Assembly: GCF_025962655.1 (NCBI RefSeq)
Contig: NZ_JAGFPE010000001.1
Coordinates: forward strand, 1,240,001 to 1,304,000
From: Candidatus Symbiopectobacterium sp. NZEC151
GTDB taxonomy: Bacteria > Pseudomonadota > Gammaproteobacteria > Enterobacterales > Enterobacteriaceae
Direction of reading: 5' to 3'
DNA: 64,000 nucleotides
Part shown: positions 29,274-38,447 of the stretch, one piece after another
Layout: each line of letters begins with the position of its first letter
Numbering within the stretch: the stretch's first letter is position 1
Made by a program: the position numbers and the translations under genes
The notes under the pieces: generated by a model
What the model saw: only the letters and a program-made list of their open reading frames with translations
Told to the model about the DNA's origin: nothing
Databases searched by the model: none

Positions 29274-29621
29274 TCAGCGCCCCTGTGCCGCCGCCGCGGC
29301 GGGACTGACCACCGTTTCTGCCCGCGCCTGCTCGCGGGTTGTGGTTTTAACCCGGCTTTCGCTTTCATTCACCGCATCCACCGCCGCGTTATTACCGGAT
29401 TCCAGCAATCGCGTGGCGTCCTTATCGGCACGAATGGTGATGTCGTGCTCCACCCTGACGTTCATGTTGATGGTGATCGGAGTGGTAGGTGCAGCCACCT
29501 CAATGCGCGGCACACAGCCTGCCAGCAACAGGGTTAGCAGGCTTATAGCCGCGTGATGCACGCAGACAGAACCACGCCGCATGCGCGCCCTGCCGCTCTT
29601 CCTGAATTTATTCTCGTTCAT
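29274..29621 (-). CDS. ynbE: YnbE-like outer-membrane lipoprotein with C-terminal extension
   Basis: YnbE is the small outer-membrane lipoprotein partner of YdbH in an inner-to-outer-membrane lipid transfer bridge. The lipobox LLAGC and the family core CVPRIEVAAPTTPITINMNV-x-VEHDITIRADKD are plain. E. coli YnbE stops soon after this core (about 61 residues); here about 45 residues follow, mostly polar and Ala-rich. The ATG at 29621 overlaps the ydbH stop; the ATG at 29582 (MRRGSVCVHHAA) would give a more typical signal peptide. ydbL, the third gene of the E. coli operon, is absent: the convergent azoR terminator lies immediately downstream. Confidence 0.82.
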   Translation of the reverse strand: MNENKFRKSGRARMRRGSVCVHHAAISLLTLLLAGCVPRIEVAAPTTPITINMNVRVEHDITIRADKDATRLLESGNNAAVDAVNESESRVKTTTREQARAETVVSPAAAAAQGR

Positions 29622-32193
29622 TGGCTCGTTGCTCTAGTGTGTCCTGCACGGTGCCGCCAAAGCGCAGGCTTTGCCAAAGCTGGCTCAGATCCTGCCAGTG
29701 GCGGTAATTAAGTATGACCGGTTTTTGCATGCTACGCGTGGAGTTCTTGCCTTCGATATGCGCCAGCAGCGCCATTTCACCTTGCGGCGTCATGTCCACA
29801 GAGGCATAGGCACGGCTGATTTCCAGATAACGCAGCCAGTTCACCACGGCACCTTGCGCCATATTACGTTGCGCCAGCTCATCGGCCAACTGTTGGTCAA
29901 GACGCAGCGTGAGTGACTTATCGTTACGCAGTTGCCCGCGCGTAATCATCTTGTTCGGGTCGGTGAAATCCAGCGGCAGAACGCCGCTCATTTTTCCCGA
30001 AAGGGCAAACTGCTTTATCTTGAGCGCGGTCACCAGTTCACTGAGATCGACACCCTCAACGGTAAACAACACCGGATCGCGCAGCGGCCAACGCAGCGCG
30101 GAGAGGCTGACCCGCCCCCCGAGTACGCCCATCTCCGCCTGCGACAAAATCAGAGGATGATCCTCACCGAAAGGATAAGCGCCCTGCAATGCCAGATGGA
30201 TATCCTGCATGGTGAAGACGCTGACCAGTTTGTCGATATGTAGCGTGACGGGATGCCTGACACCGAATTCCCACCGATGCTGCGCAAAGCGATACGGTAA
30301 AACAAAATTGACGCCGCGCACTTCCCCATCCGGCAGCCAGGCGCTGCCATTCTTCACCACCCAGTGTCCGCCTGCACTGAAGCCCTGCTGGCGGGCAGCC
30401 GAAAAAGCCACCTGCGCATAAAATTCACCCGAACGCACGTTGATGTTGAGTTTTGGCGATAGCAGTGGCTGAAACACGGTTAACGGCTGTGCCGCCCACC
30501 ACCCCATACCGCGCAGACGCTCTCCATCCCAGCGGCCACGCAGCGCTACCGGACCAATCGCTTGGGCATTGAGATCGCCCTGCCATTGAAAATTTGATGG
30601 GCTACGTCCGTCGACGCTAAACAGCAACTGTGAGGGAGGAAGGTATCCGCCTTCCCCCAGGTCAACCCGCTGTGATGTCAAGCGCAATGCACCAGCGAAA
30701 TGTTCTTCCCCTGCTTTACGCTGCCACTGCAAGGGGGCCGTCAGGGTTAAACGCGGTTGGTGCGCCAGTACATGGCCATAGCGCAACTGATCCAACCCGC
30801 TGGAGAGTTGCTCAACCGTGATAAGCGAATCTTCCCAGCGTCCATGTCCGGCGACATCCCACTGGCTCCCGAGCGGCGGCAAGCGCCCTTCCCCCCAATA
30901 GCGCCACTGCCAGCGGCCGCTGTCCGGCCAGAAATCATGTGCCTGTCCATCCAGATGCAGCGCGATACGGCCCCAATAGCGATCTTGCGCGCGGACGATC
31001 GCCTGTAACCGACCATTCACCCCGTTGGCATTCAGCCGCAGGCCGGCCAGCGGCCAGCGCGCCTCCTCCAGCACCGTCTGCGCCGAGGGGCGTCCCCAGG
31101 CACGCAGTAGCGATCCCGGCAACAGCGCCAGGGTGGGGTTGATAACAGAACCACGGATCTCGCCGGGAATGGTGGCACTCAACGAGATATCGGCTAGATT
31201 GGCCTGCCCGGTAAGCTGGAAGCGTAAGGCGCTGTCAAGCAGCCCCAACCGCCCAGGCCCCAGCACCAGCACCGCGTTTGCCCTGCCGTTATGCCCTTGC
31301 GTCAGCATATTCAGACGCGCATCAATGCGCGTTTGCTGCCAACCGTCGCGCCAGTCGTGCAGCGTCATCGAGACATTGCCTGACAAGGGTTGCGCGGCGT
31401 AAGGCCAACGCCAGACGCCGTTTTCGATATCGATACGATCGGGACTCATTTTCCACGGCAGCGATACCAGCGGCGTGCTGTCATGTTGCGCCTCCAAACG
31501 CAGAACCCCTTGCGTTCCCTGCCAGTTCAGCGCCAACGTGAGCGGATCGGGGATGCTGCCGCTTTCCATGCGCCCTTGCAAAGCGCCACGCAGCGGCGGA
31601 TGCGACACGCTCTCCGCCAGATCGGCCTCACCGCGCAGCACCAGACGAGAAGCGACATCAGGCGCAGAGAACTCCGCACTCTCCAAGGTGAAATGCGCGT
31701 CTTCCACTTTTGCCGTCAGCGATAACAGTTCACTTCGGTAACGCAGGGATTGCTGCTGGCGGTCAAGCACCAGATGCAGTTGCCCGGCATAGCTGTCCCA
31801 CGGCAACACTGCCAGACGACCGATATTGATTTCAGCAGCGAACAGCCGCGCCTGCCACTGCGCGAGTAACGCCGGTTCGGCGTCTGCACCATCGGAGGAA
31901 GACGCAGGCAGACAGGCGGTATCGAGCGTCAAGCGGTCAATGTCCACGCGCCAACGGTGTGGTGCGCGCGTGAGCTGGATGTTATCGACATCCAGTAGCA
32001 CACAGTCGCCCAGCGCAATGCGCACGCCCGCCGTGTTCACGCCCTGGATCCAGACAGGACGTGATTTCAAGGTGAAGGATGCGCCTTCAGGCAATACACT
32101 TCTCGCCGCAGCGGCCAGCCACTGGGGTGAGGTATACCAGACAACCAGCGCAAGCAGCATCGCGCTTCCTGCGGCAAACAGACACTTTCTCAT
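29608..32193 (-). CDS. ydbH: AsmA-like intermembrane phospholipid transport protein YdbH
   Basis: Large envelope-spanning protein of the AsmA-like group (with TamB and YhdP), anchored by one N-terminal TM helix (FAAGSAMLLALVVWYTS, residues 6-22). Its periplasmic part is a long beta-groove thought to carry phospholipids to the outer membrane, docking on YnbE. It has 861 residues, against about 879 in E. coli. The C-terminal DctA-YdbH domain includes FTVEGVDLSELVTALKI near 720 and SGKMSGVLPLDFTDPN near 745. It overlaps ynbE by 14 bp as an operon, with ldhA downstream in the neighbourhood as in E. coli, but two aer genes are inserted between. Confidence 0.9.
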   Translation of the reverse strand: MRKCLFAAGSAMLLALVVWYTSPQWLAAAARSVLPEGASFTLKSRPVWIQGVNTAGVRIALGDCVLLDVDNIQLTRAPHRWRVDIDRLTLDTACLPASSSDGADAEPALLAQWQARLFAAEINIGRLAVLPWDSYAGQLHLVLDRQQQSLRYRSELLSLTAKVEDAHFTLESAEFSAPDVASRLVLRGEADLAESVSHPPLRGALQGRMESGSIPDPLTLALNWQGTQGVLRLEAQHDSTPLVSLPWKMSPDRIDIENGVWRWPYAAQPLSGNVSMTLHDWRDGWQQTRIDARLNMLTQGHNGRANAVLVLGPGRLGLLDSALRFQLTGQANLADISLSATIPGEIRGSVINPTLALLPGSLLRAWGRPSAQTVLEEARWPLAGLRLNANGVNGRLQAIVRAQDRYWGRIALHLDGQAHDFWPDSGRWQWRYWGEGRLPPLGSQWDVAGHGRWEDSLITVEQLSSGLDQLRYGHVLAHQPRLTLTAPLQWQRKAGEEHFAGALRLTSQRVDLGEGGYLPPSQLLFSVDGRSPSNFQWQGDLNAQAIGPVALRGRWDGERLRGMGWWAAQPLTVFQPLLSPKLNINVRSGEFYAQVAFSAARQQGFSAGGHWVVKNGSAWLPDGEVRGVNFVLPYRFAQHRWEFGVRHPVTLHIDKLVSVFTMQDIHLALQGAYPFGEDHPLILSQAEMGVLGGRVSLSALRWPLRDPVLFTVEGVDLSELVTALKIKQFALSGKMSGVLPLDFTDPNKMITRGQLRNDKSLTLRLDQQLADELAQRNMAQGAVVNWLRYLEISRAYASVDMTPQGEMALLAHIEGKNSTRSMQKPVILNYRHWQDLSQLWQSLRFGGTVQDTLEQRANERE

Positions 32194-32500
32194 TGCTCAT
32201 CCGATCGGCAGCAGTTTTTTTCACCTGTGCAGAAGTGTGTATACTTCTTTATTATTAACATTCATTAACCTATTCAGTCACGCCTTACACCATTCAGCGC
32301 ACATATTACTTACAGATTAGTGATAAAATGTTTACTTACGCGTAAAAGCTGCAATGCTTTAGCACCAAAATCATCGCAGGCTTAAGGCACAGTGATAAGC
32401 ATAGAAGTGCCACGGCCACGGGTAACAGCATGCAGGTTAGGTAATACATTTCTTGTGATGCAAACGTTGTACCCGGAATTTGTACTTAAAGGACTACGTC
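32194..32500. other. Gene-free stretch between ydbH and the first aer gene
   Basis: These 307 bp hold the divergent promoters of ydbH and the first aer gene. I looked for a sigma-28 (flagellar) promoter of the TAAA-N15-GCCGATAA type and saw none that is convincing. No gene was found. Confidence 0.4.
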
Positions 32501-34054
32501 ATGCGCAAAAATCTCCCCATCCTCTCGCAGCGCTATCCATTGGACGCTGAGACACGGCTTATGTCTGTGACCACGCCCGGTAGCTTTATTACCTACGCCA
32601 ACAAAGACTTTATCCAGGTCAGCGGCTACCACGCCGAGGAGCTAATGGGGGAGCCTCATAATATTATCCGACACCCGGATATGCCGCCATCCGCGTTCGC
32701 GGATATGTGGAACACACTCAAAAAGGGCAAAATCTGGACGGGTATAGTCAAAAACCGCCGTAAAAACGGCGAGTTTTACTGGGTTAAGTCGAGCACCACG
32801 CCGTTAAAAACGGGCGATCGACTTACCGGGTATATGTCGGTGCGGATTGCCGCTACCCACGAGGAAATCGCCCAGGCGGAAGCCCTGTATGACCGGGTTA
32901 ACCGCGGCAAACTGACACGCCAAACCTTTTTTCAAGGCCTGTTAGTCTATCGCGGCCTGTGGGGGTGGTTGAACCTGACAAAAACCTTACCCTTGCGCTG
33001 GCGTATTCGTATCTGCTTTCTGCTGTGCAGCCTGTTGCCCCTGTCACTGGCTGGCGCAGCCCTGCATACCACCCCCTCTGCGTCCTTATGGCTGGGGCTG
33101 CTTGCCGCCTGCTCCCTCGCCGGCTGCGAATTACTGGTTCGCCAGGTAGCAGCTCCGCTGGCGCATATTTTGCAGCAGGCGATGCGCGCCGCCGCCGGTC
33201 AGGCAGACTCCATGGAGCAACTGGATCGCGTCGATGAAATAGGCATGCTGATGCGTGCAGTAAACCAATCCGGCCTGAACTTTCGCACCTTCGTTGACGA
33301 CGTCAACAGCAACCTGCAAGCGCTGAATGCCGCCTGCCGTGATATTGCAGAGGGTAATCATACGCTGTCGCAATGCTGTGAAGACACCGAGGACAATTTG
33401 CAACAGACGGCGGCGTCGGTAGAACAACTCACCGCTACCATTAAAAGCAATGCGGACGCCACATTGCAAGCGTCTCATTTCACACAGGACGTCAATCGGG
33501 CGGTCAACAGCGGCGAGGAGGCGGTAGTTCAGGTCTCTGCGACCATGGCGGCGATCACCCAGTCCAGCGCGCGCATTACCGATATTATCCGCGTGCTCGA
33601 TGACCTTGCCTTTCAGACCAATATTCTGGCACTCAACGCGGCGGTTGAGGCCGCACATGCCGGAGAACAGGGGCGAAGTTTTGCCGTGGTGGCCGGTGAA
33701 GTGCGCTCGTTGGCACAAAAGAGCGCCGCATCGGCGCGTGACATCGCCGCCATCATTGATGAGACGCTTAACACCATCCGCGCCGGTGAACACCAGGTTT
33801 CTCATACCCATTCGTCCATGAGCAACATTCTACAGCAGGTGCAGCGTGTCACCAATTTGATGCAAGAGATCAGCCTTGCCACGCAGGAGCAATCACACGG
33901 GCTGAATCAGATCAACAGCGCGGTCACCAAGATTGATGAACTGACCCATCAAAATACGGTATTAGCGGGACAGTCGCACAGCGCGACCGATCAGTTGGAG
34001 CGACAAATTGCCGATATGGCCCGCGCCATTTCCGTTTTCAACGCCCCGCGTTAA
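32501..34054 (+). CDS. aer: Aer-type PAS chemoreceptor, copy 1
   Basis: Redox/aerotaxis receptor that steers the cell through CheW/CheA. The protein is 517 residues: an N-terminal PAS domain (LMSVTTPGSFITYANKDFI, then NIIRHPDMP and GEFYWVKSS, the FAD-binding pattern of E. coli Aer), two hydrophobic segments near 168-210 as membrane anchor, a HAMP-like region, and a methyl-accepting signalling domain with the hairpin FQTNILALNAAVEAAHAG near 375. It has no periplasmic domain and no C-terminal CheR-docking pentapeptide. AAAGGA precedes the ATG at 32501; an upstream in-frame start (32480) is less likely. It is tandem with a close paralogue. Confidence 0.9.
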   Translation: MRKNLPILSQRYPLDAETRLMSVTTPGSFITYANKDFIQVSGYHAEELMGEPHNIIRHPDMPPSAFADMWNTLKKGKIWTGIVKNRRKNGEFYWVKSSTTPLKTGDRLTGYMSVRIAATHEEIAQAEALYDRVNRGKLTRQTFFQGLLVYRGLWGWLNLTKTLPLRWRIRICFLLCSLLPLSLAGAALHTTPSASLWLGLLAACSLAGCELLVRQVAAPLAHILQQAMRAAAGQADSMEQLDRVDEIGMLMRAVNQSGLNFRTFVDDVNSNLQALNAACRDIAEGNHTLSQCCEDTEDNLQQTAASVEQLTATIKSNADATLQASHFTQDVNRAVNSGEEAVVQVSATMAAITQSSARITDIIRVLDDLAFQTNILALNAAVEAAHAGEQGRSFAVVAGEVRSLAQKSAASARDIAAIIDETLNTIRAGEHQVSHTHSSMSNILQQVQRVTNLMQEISLATQEQSHGLNQINSAVTKIDELTHQNTVLAGQSHSATDQLERQIADMARAISVFNAPR

Positions 34055-34067
34055 TCCCTCGGTTCAG

Positions 34068-34099
34068 GGCCGGATAGGGACACTGTCCGGTCTTTTTTT
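34068..34099 (+). terminator. Intrinsic terminator between the two aer genes
   Basis: GCCGGA ... TCCGGT stem followed by seven T, just after the first aer stop. It suggests the two receptors are separate transcription units. Confidence 0.75.
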
Positions 34100-34327
34100 C
34101 TCACACGAAAAACATTGCTGCACCCTTCAAAATTCTGGACGTCACCTATAATGAATAGGGTCGTTTTTTGTTATTTATCACGCTTCGCCATTATCACAAA
34201 AAAGTCATTAGCCTCCTCACGGTTTCCGGTATTTGCGGGTAATCAGCCTGAGCGGGGTTATGTGTATTGTCATTATCATTCGAACCTTTATCGCTGTCGT
34301 ATTGGCATTAACGAAAAGGACTGGCAA

Positions 34328-35884
34328 ATGCGAAAGAACTTTCCTGTAAGCGACATTCAGTATCCATTAGATGAAAAAGCTAAATTAATGTCGGTCACAA
34401 CACCGACCGGACATATTACCTATGCCAATGCCGACTTTATTACCGCCAGCGGTTACAGCTCCGACGAAATTCTTCAACAGCCGCACAATATTGTGCGACA
34501 TCCCGATATGCCGCCTCTGGCATTTGCAGATATGTGGCGTACCCTGAAAGCAGGAAAGCTCTGGACGGCGGTGGTAAAAAATCGGCGAAAAAACGGGGAT
34601 TATTATTGGGTTAAAGCCAGCTCTACGCCGCTGATGAAAGACGGCGAACTGGCGGGATTCATGTCCGTGCGCACGCCCGTCGGGCAAGAAGACATTCAAC
34701 AGGCCAGCGCGCTGTATCAGGAAATGAATGATGGCAAGCTCACCTATCGAACCCTTTACCAGGGCGTGTTGATATTTACCGGGCCGCTAAAACTTCTCAG
34801 TATCGGCAAAGTCATCCCGTTGCGCTGGCGTATTCGCAGCTATCTCTTGATGCTGTTTGTTTTTACCTTGATGGCCTTATATGTCACCATTCCCATTACG
34901 CCGCCGCTCGCCCTCTTTTTGCTGTCATTCTTTTTCGCCACCTTGCTTGCCAGTGAGTTTCTGGTGCGACATATTGCCGCCCCGTTAGAAAAAATTCTGT
35001 CTCAGGCAATTAACTCTGCATCGGGTCAGGCAGACAACCACTTCCAATTAAATCGTGTCGATGAGGTTGGCATGTTGCTGCGTGCTGTCAATCAATCAGG
35101 CATGAATTTTCGCACCTTTGTGGATGACGTGAACGGACAACTGCGAGAAGTGCGCAGCGCCTGTGTGTCCATCGCCCATGACAACCTGACGCTAAGTCAG
35201 CGCTGTGAGGATACGGCGCAAAGCCTGCAAAATACCGCAGCGTCAATGGAACAGTTAACCGCTACCGTCAAAAATAACGCGACCGCTTCCCACATGGCTT
35301 CGCAGTGTGCCATGGATGCCAACAGCGCGGTTGACGTGGGCGGAAAAGCGGTTCAGCAAGTCGCCAGTACCATGGATACCATGACGCAATCCAGCCAGGC
35401 GATTAACGAGATCATTAGCGTGCTGGACAATCTGGCCTTTCAAACCAATATCCTGGCGCTCAACGCCGCCGTGGAAGCCGCGCATGCCGGCGATCAGGGC
35501 AGAAGTTTCGCCGTGGTAGCAGGTGAAGTGCGCACGTTGGCGCAGCGCAGTGCTATCGCCGCCAAGGACATCGCGAGCATCATTGATACCACCATCGATA
35601 ACATCAGCCGAAGCGATAAGCTGGTGCACCATACCAGTGATTCGATGGAAAATATTCTCACTCAGGTGCAGCAGGTCACCCAGCTGGTGGGTCAGATCAG
35701 TTTGGCAACCCAGGAACAGTCCATCGGACTCAATCAGATTACTGATGCGGTTAATAACATTGACGAGCTAACGCGCCAAAACACGCTGCTGGCGACCCAC
35801 TCCAGTTCCGCGATTGACTGTCTGGAAAAACAGATCTCCACCATGGCAGATGCCGTTTCTGTGTTCAGCACCGTGCGCAGATAA
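34328..35884 (+). CDS. aer: Aer-type PAS chemoreceptor, copy 2
   Basis: Second Aer-like receptor, 518 residues, colinear with the first: both start MRKN-x-P-x-(L/S)..YPLD, both carry NI(I/V)RHPDMPP and the GxYYWVK/GEFYWVK PAS motif, the membrane anchor near 170-210 and the signalling hairpin FQTNILALNAAVEAAHAG. Differences lie mostly in the membrane segments and the HAMP-proximal region. AAAGGA eight bases before the ATG at 34328 decides the start over the long upstream reading frame. It probably arose by tandem duplication; the two may sense different redox ranges, which cannot be judged from the sequence. Confidence 0.9.
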   Translation: MRKNFPVSDIQYPLDEKAKLMSVTTPTGHITYANADFITASGYSSDEILQQPHNIVRHPDMPPLAFADMWRTLKAGKLWTAVVKNRRKNGDYYWVKASSTPLMKDGELAGFMSVRTPVGQEDIQQASALYQEMNDGKLTYRTLYQGVLIFTGPLKLLSIGKVIPLRWRIRSYLLMLFVFTLMALYVTIPITPPLALFLLSFFFATLLASEFLVRHIAAPLEKILSQAINSASGQADNHFQLNRVDEVGMLLRAVNQSGMNFRTFVDDVNGQLREVRSACVSIAHDNLTLSQRCEDTAQSLQNTAASMEQLTATVKNNATASHMASQCAMDANSAVDVGGKAVQQVASTMDTMTQSSQAINEIISVLDNLAFQTNILALNAAVEAAHAGDQGRSFAVVAGEVRTLAQRSAIAAKDIASIIDTTIDNISRSDKLVHHTSDSMENILTQVQQVTQLVGQISLATQEQSIGLNQITDAVNNIDELTRQNTLLATHSSSAIDCLEKQISTMADAVSVFSTVRR

Positions 35885-35915
35885 TAACCTGATTTTTCTG
35901 TGCTTTCTTTTTCAG

Positions 35916-35947
35916 CAAACCACCGCGATACCGCAGTCGGTGGTTTG
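35916..35947 (+). terminator. Hairpin after the second aer gene
   Basis: CAAACCACCG and CGGTGGTTTG form a perfect 10-bp stem 32 bp after the stop; no clean T-run follows. It is probably a transcript end between aer and ldhA. Confidence 0.6.
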
Positions 35948-36003
35948 TCTCGCCCTGATTTTCTTGCTAACGTAGCGGAAGTATTCTTGCGGAGAGACGC
36001 GTG

Positions 36004-36996
36004 ATGAAAATCGCTATTTACAGCACCAAGCAGTACGACCGTAAATTTTTGGAAAAAGCCAACCAGCAGTTTGGTTACGAGCTTGAATTTTTTGATTTTA
36101 TGCTGAGCGCGCAAACGGCCAAAACGGCGGTGGGCAGTCAGGCGGTGTGTATTTTTGTCAACGATGACGGCGGCCGCGAGGTGCTAACCGAACTGGCACA
36201 ACTGGGCGTAAAAACGCTAGCCCTGCGCTGCGCCGGGTTTAATAACGTGGATCTCGAGGCGGCAAAAGAATTGGGCATCGACGTGGTGCGCGTGCCCGCC
36301 TATTCACCTGAAGCCGTTGCCGAGCACGCCGTCGGGCTGATGCTGTGCCTCAACCGCCGCATTCATCGTGCCTACCAACGTACCCGCGATGCCAACTTCT
36401 CTCTGGAGGGGCTGATTGGATTCAATATGCACCAGCGCACCGCCGGGATCATCGGTACCGGGAAAATAGGCATTGCGGCGATGCGTATCCTGAAAGGATT
36501 CGGCATGAAACTGCTGGCTTTCGATCCCTACCCCAATCCTCAGGCGTTGGAACTGGGCGCACAGTACGTGGATTTGCACACGCTGTATGCGCAATCTGAT
36601 GTCATTTCTCTGCACTGCCCGCTCACCCCGGAGAACCACCATCTGTTGAATGCCGATGCCTTTTCGCAGATGAAAGATGGTGTGATGATCGTTAATACCA
36701 GCCGCGGTGGTTTGATTGATTCGCAGGCCGCGATTGACGCTCTGAAACAGCAGAAGATTGGCGCGCTCGGGATGGATGTGTACGAAAACGAACGCGACCT
36801 GTTCTTTGTGGATAAATCCAACGATGTGATTTTGGATGACGTGTTCCGTCGTTTATCTTCCTGTCACAACGTGCTGTTTACCGGCCATCAGGCTTTTTTG
36901 ACCGAAGAGGCTTTGCTCAGCATTTCTCAAACCACCCTGAGCAACATCAAGCAACTTGCCCAAGGTGAATCCTGCCCTAACCAGCTGGACGCATAA
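36004..36996 (+). CDS. ldhA: Fermentative D-lactate dehydrogenase LdhA
   Basis: NADH-dependent pyruvate reductase making D-lactate in mixed-acid fermentation. It is 330 residues, of the D-2-hydroxyacid dehydrogenase family. The Rossmann motif GIIGTGKIGIAAMRIL is near residue 150, the substrate-binding arginine is in NTSRGGLIDS near 235, the catalytic glutamate in DVYENERDLFF near 264 and the catalytic histidine in FTGHQAFLT near 296. GGAGA precedes the ATG at 36004; a GTG immediately before is less likely. A DUF333 gene converges from the other side where E. coli has hslJ. Confidence 0.96.
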   Translation: MKIAIYSTKQYDRKFLEKANQQFGYELEFFDFMLSAQTAKTAVGSQAVCIFVNDDGGREVLTELAQLGVKTLALRCAGFNNVDLEAAKELGIDVVRVPAYSPEAVAEHAVGLMLCLNRRIHRAYQRTRDANFSLEGLIGFNMHQRTAGIIGTGKIGIAAMRILKGFGMKLLAFDPYPNPQALELGAQYVDLHTLYAQSDVISLHCPLTPENHHLLNADAFSQMKDGVMIVNTSRGGLIDSQAAIDALKQQKIGALGMDVYENERDLFFVDKSNDVILDDVFRRLSSCHNVLFTGHQAFLTEEALLSISQTTLSNIKQLAQGESCPNQLDA

Positions 36997-37020
36997 CCCT
37001 GACCGGCGGGCAATAGCAAC

Positions 37021-37308
37021 TCAGCCCGCCGGACACATCCCGTTCAGTAACGATGATTCATCGCAACGCTTACCGTTGGCTAACTGGCAGGTGCCGATAT
37101 TGCTGCCATTCAATTGCCGAGATTGCGCCATGGTGCCGCCCGCCAACGTACAATTGACCTCTGCCGGCGAGTTGCTTTTCAGCAATAATGCGGTCTCATT
37201 CCGGCTTATCGTATTGGCCTCGCTCTGCGCAACCGAATGATTGTCACTGCTGCATGCGGTTACCAGCACAGCGCTGATACCGACCAATAGCCATTGATAC
37301 CCTTTCAT
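37021..37308 (-). CDS. DUF333-domain lipoprotein
   Basis: Small putative lipoprotein of 95 residues. The signal peptide and lipobox are MKGYQWLLVGISAVLVTAC. The C-terminal DUF333 domain has the family pattern of paired cysteines around glycines: VNCTLAGGTMAQS, then GTCQLANGKRCDESSLLNGMC. E. coli YoaF is a comparable protein. The function is unknown. It is convergent with ldhA, 24 bp apart. Confidence 0.82.
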   Translation of the reverse strand: MKGYQWLLVGISAVLVTACSSDNHSVAQSEANTISRNETALLLKSNSPAEVNCTLAGGTMAQSRQLNGSNIGTCQLANGKRCDESSLLNGMCPAG

Positions 37309-37465
37309 TCATTGGCTCCATTACTTGTTTTATTCTCATTACGTGAGGGTCTTCGCGTCGCTACCGTCAGCATTGCGCGGCAGGTCACGCCACCCGCACT
37401 ATTATTTTTCTGCTCCACGGGCGGAATGACGACGTGATAATTTTGCGACACACATCACAAAAAAC

Positions 37466-37493
37466 TTGCATTGTGTGACGAAAGTCATATTAT
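37466..37493 (+). promoter_or_regulatory. Promoter with CRP-like site upstream of azuC
   Basis: TTGCAT (37466-37471), a 16-bp spacer and TATTAT (37488-37493) form a sigma-70 promoter, placing the start near 37500. TGTGA-CGAAAG-TCATA (37474-37489) resembles a CRP site (TGTGA-N6-TCACA, 8 of 10) and lies inside the spacer, where binding would block RNA polymerase. E. coli azuC is reported to be under CRP control. Confidence 0.65.
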
Positions 37494-37552
37494 AGACAGC
37501 AACAAGGCAATAACAGATATCGCCAACTTATTAACGCTATACGGAGTCAACA

Positions 37553-37636
37553 ATGAAAATTCGCGCTTTCTTCAAAGACATCATCGATTCCTATATCAAA
37601 TTATTCGAAAATGCCCCGAAAGGCGGCTTTTTCTAA
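37553..37636 (+). CDS. azuC: Small protein AzuC
   Basis: Too short for routine gene calling. A 27-residue protein beginning MKIRAFFKDIIDSY with GGAG seven bases before the ATG. Compared with E. coli AzuC (28 residues, starting MKLRKILKSMFNNY as I recall it), it keeps MK-[IL]-R, a lysine at position 8, Y14, K16, F18, the proline at 22 and G24, with the same amphipathic pattern. E. coli AzuC binds glycerol-3-phosphate dehydrogenase GlpD at the membrane and raises its activity. The gene is monocistronic, with a CRP-like site and its own terminator. Confidence 0.75.
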   Translation: MKIRAFFKDIIDSYIKLFENAPKGGFF

Positions 37637-37652
37637 GCACCCGTGTTATACG

Positions 37653-37680
37653 AAAAAAAGCTGCTTCGGCAGCTTTTTTT
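37653..37680. terminator. Strong bidirectional terminator after azuC
   Basis: AAAAAAAGCTGC-ttcg-GCAGCTTTTTTT: a stable UUCG tetraloop, a GC core and a long U-tract. Confidence 0.95.
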
Positions 37681-37682
37681 GT

Positions 37683-38447
37683 GCCTTACAGCCTCCTTCC
37701 GGTCAACAACGCCTTCGCATTAATAGTGGAGGTTGCCCACTCACTGCTTCCCCCATCACCAATCGCCCAATCGGCCTTATCCATACCAGAGAGAGTCGAT
37801 GACGCCATCACCATCATTGTTCTTTAATCAATGGAAAATATTGCCATGAATATTTTTTCCGTCATGAAACTTATCCAACCAAGAATTTAAAAAACTAAAA
37901 ATATTATTTATTAATTGGCTCTTCATCTCATAGCCTGTAGAAACCGAGCAATTACTGAAATAAGAGTTCCGGGCGATTAATCATAACGAGTAAAAATCAA
38001 CTGCATGATTGAAAACATTTCCAAGCGAAGATGCATTCACATAATCAGCATTGATATAATATTTTGAAAATAAAACACCGGATAAATTATAATTCTCCAT
38101 ACTTACCATTTAAACTCAAATAGTTAACTATAGAAACCGTTGGTCACTGTCTTTGATAATGTTAATATTTACATTTCCTTTGAATGATAAAACATAATGA
38201 TTATCATATCATGCGCGTAAATCTCAGTAGCAAATAACAATCAATGCAAAATATCATAAATCCTTCAAATTAAATACGGTATCGTTATTTGTAACAAAAT
38301 CAGTGTTATTTAAACTAAGTTAACAATTGAACCAATTCGGTTTTATTTACAATTGTAGTCTTATCAGCTTAAAACTATAGTCTTTACCGACAACGATATA
38401 AACCATAGTGTTAAAACTTAGAAATTGATATTTAAAATGGAGTTTCA
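37683..38447. other. AT-rich gene-free stretch
   Basis: About 765 bp of markedly AT-rich sequence, especially after 37830, with no supported gene, no recognised RNA and no transposon ends. Composition changes abruptly from the flanking core genes, suggesting acquired DNA continuous with the orphan gene that follows. Confidence 0.5.

Larger units (their letters stand above)
37500..37682 (+). ncRNA. azuCR: AzuCR-like dual-function RNA
   Basis: A short transcript unit of about 180 nt from the predicted promoter to a strong terminator, carrying the azuC reading frame. In E. coli the AzuCR RNA (about 164 nt) both encodes AzuC and acts as a base-pairing regulator of carbon-metabolism mRNAs. Only the layout and the peptide are recognised here; conservation of the base-pairing segment was not tested. 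Confidence 0.55.

Noticed and set aside
37471-37827. Plus-strand open frame of 118 residues overlapping azuC
   Set aside because: It is in a different frame, crosses a strong terminator and has no family; the azuC frame has the ribosome site and the homology.
38280-38447. Possible HrpL (hrp) box before the orphan effector-like gene
   Set aside because: No GGAACC-N15/16-CCAC pattern is present.
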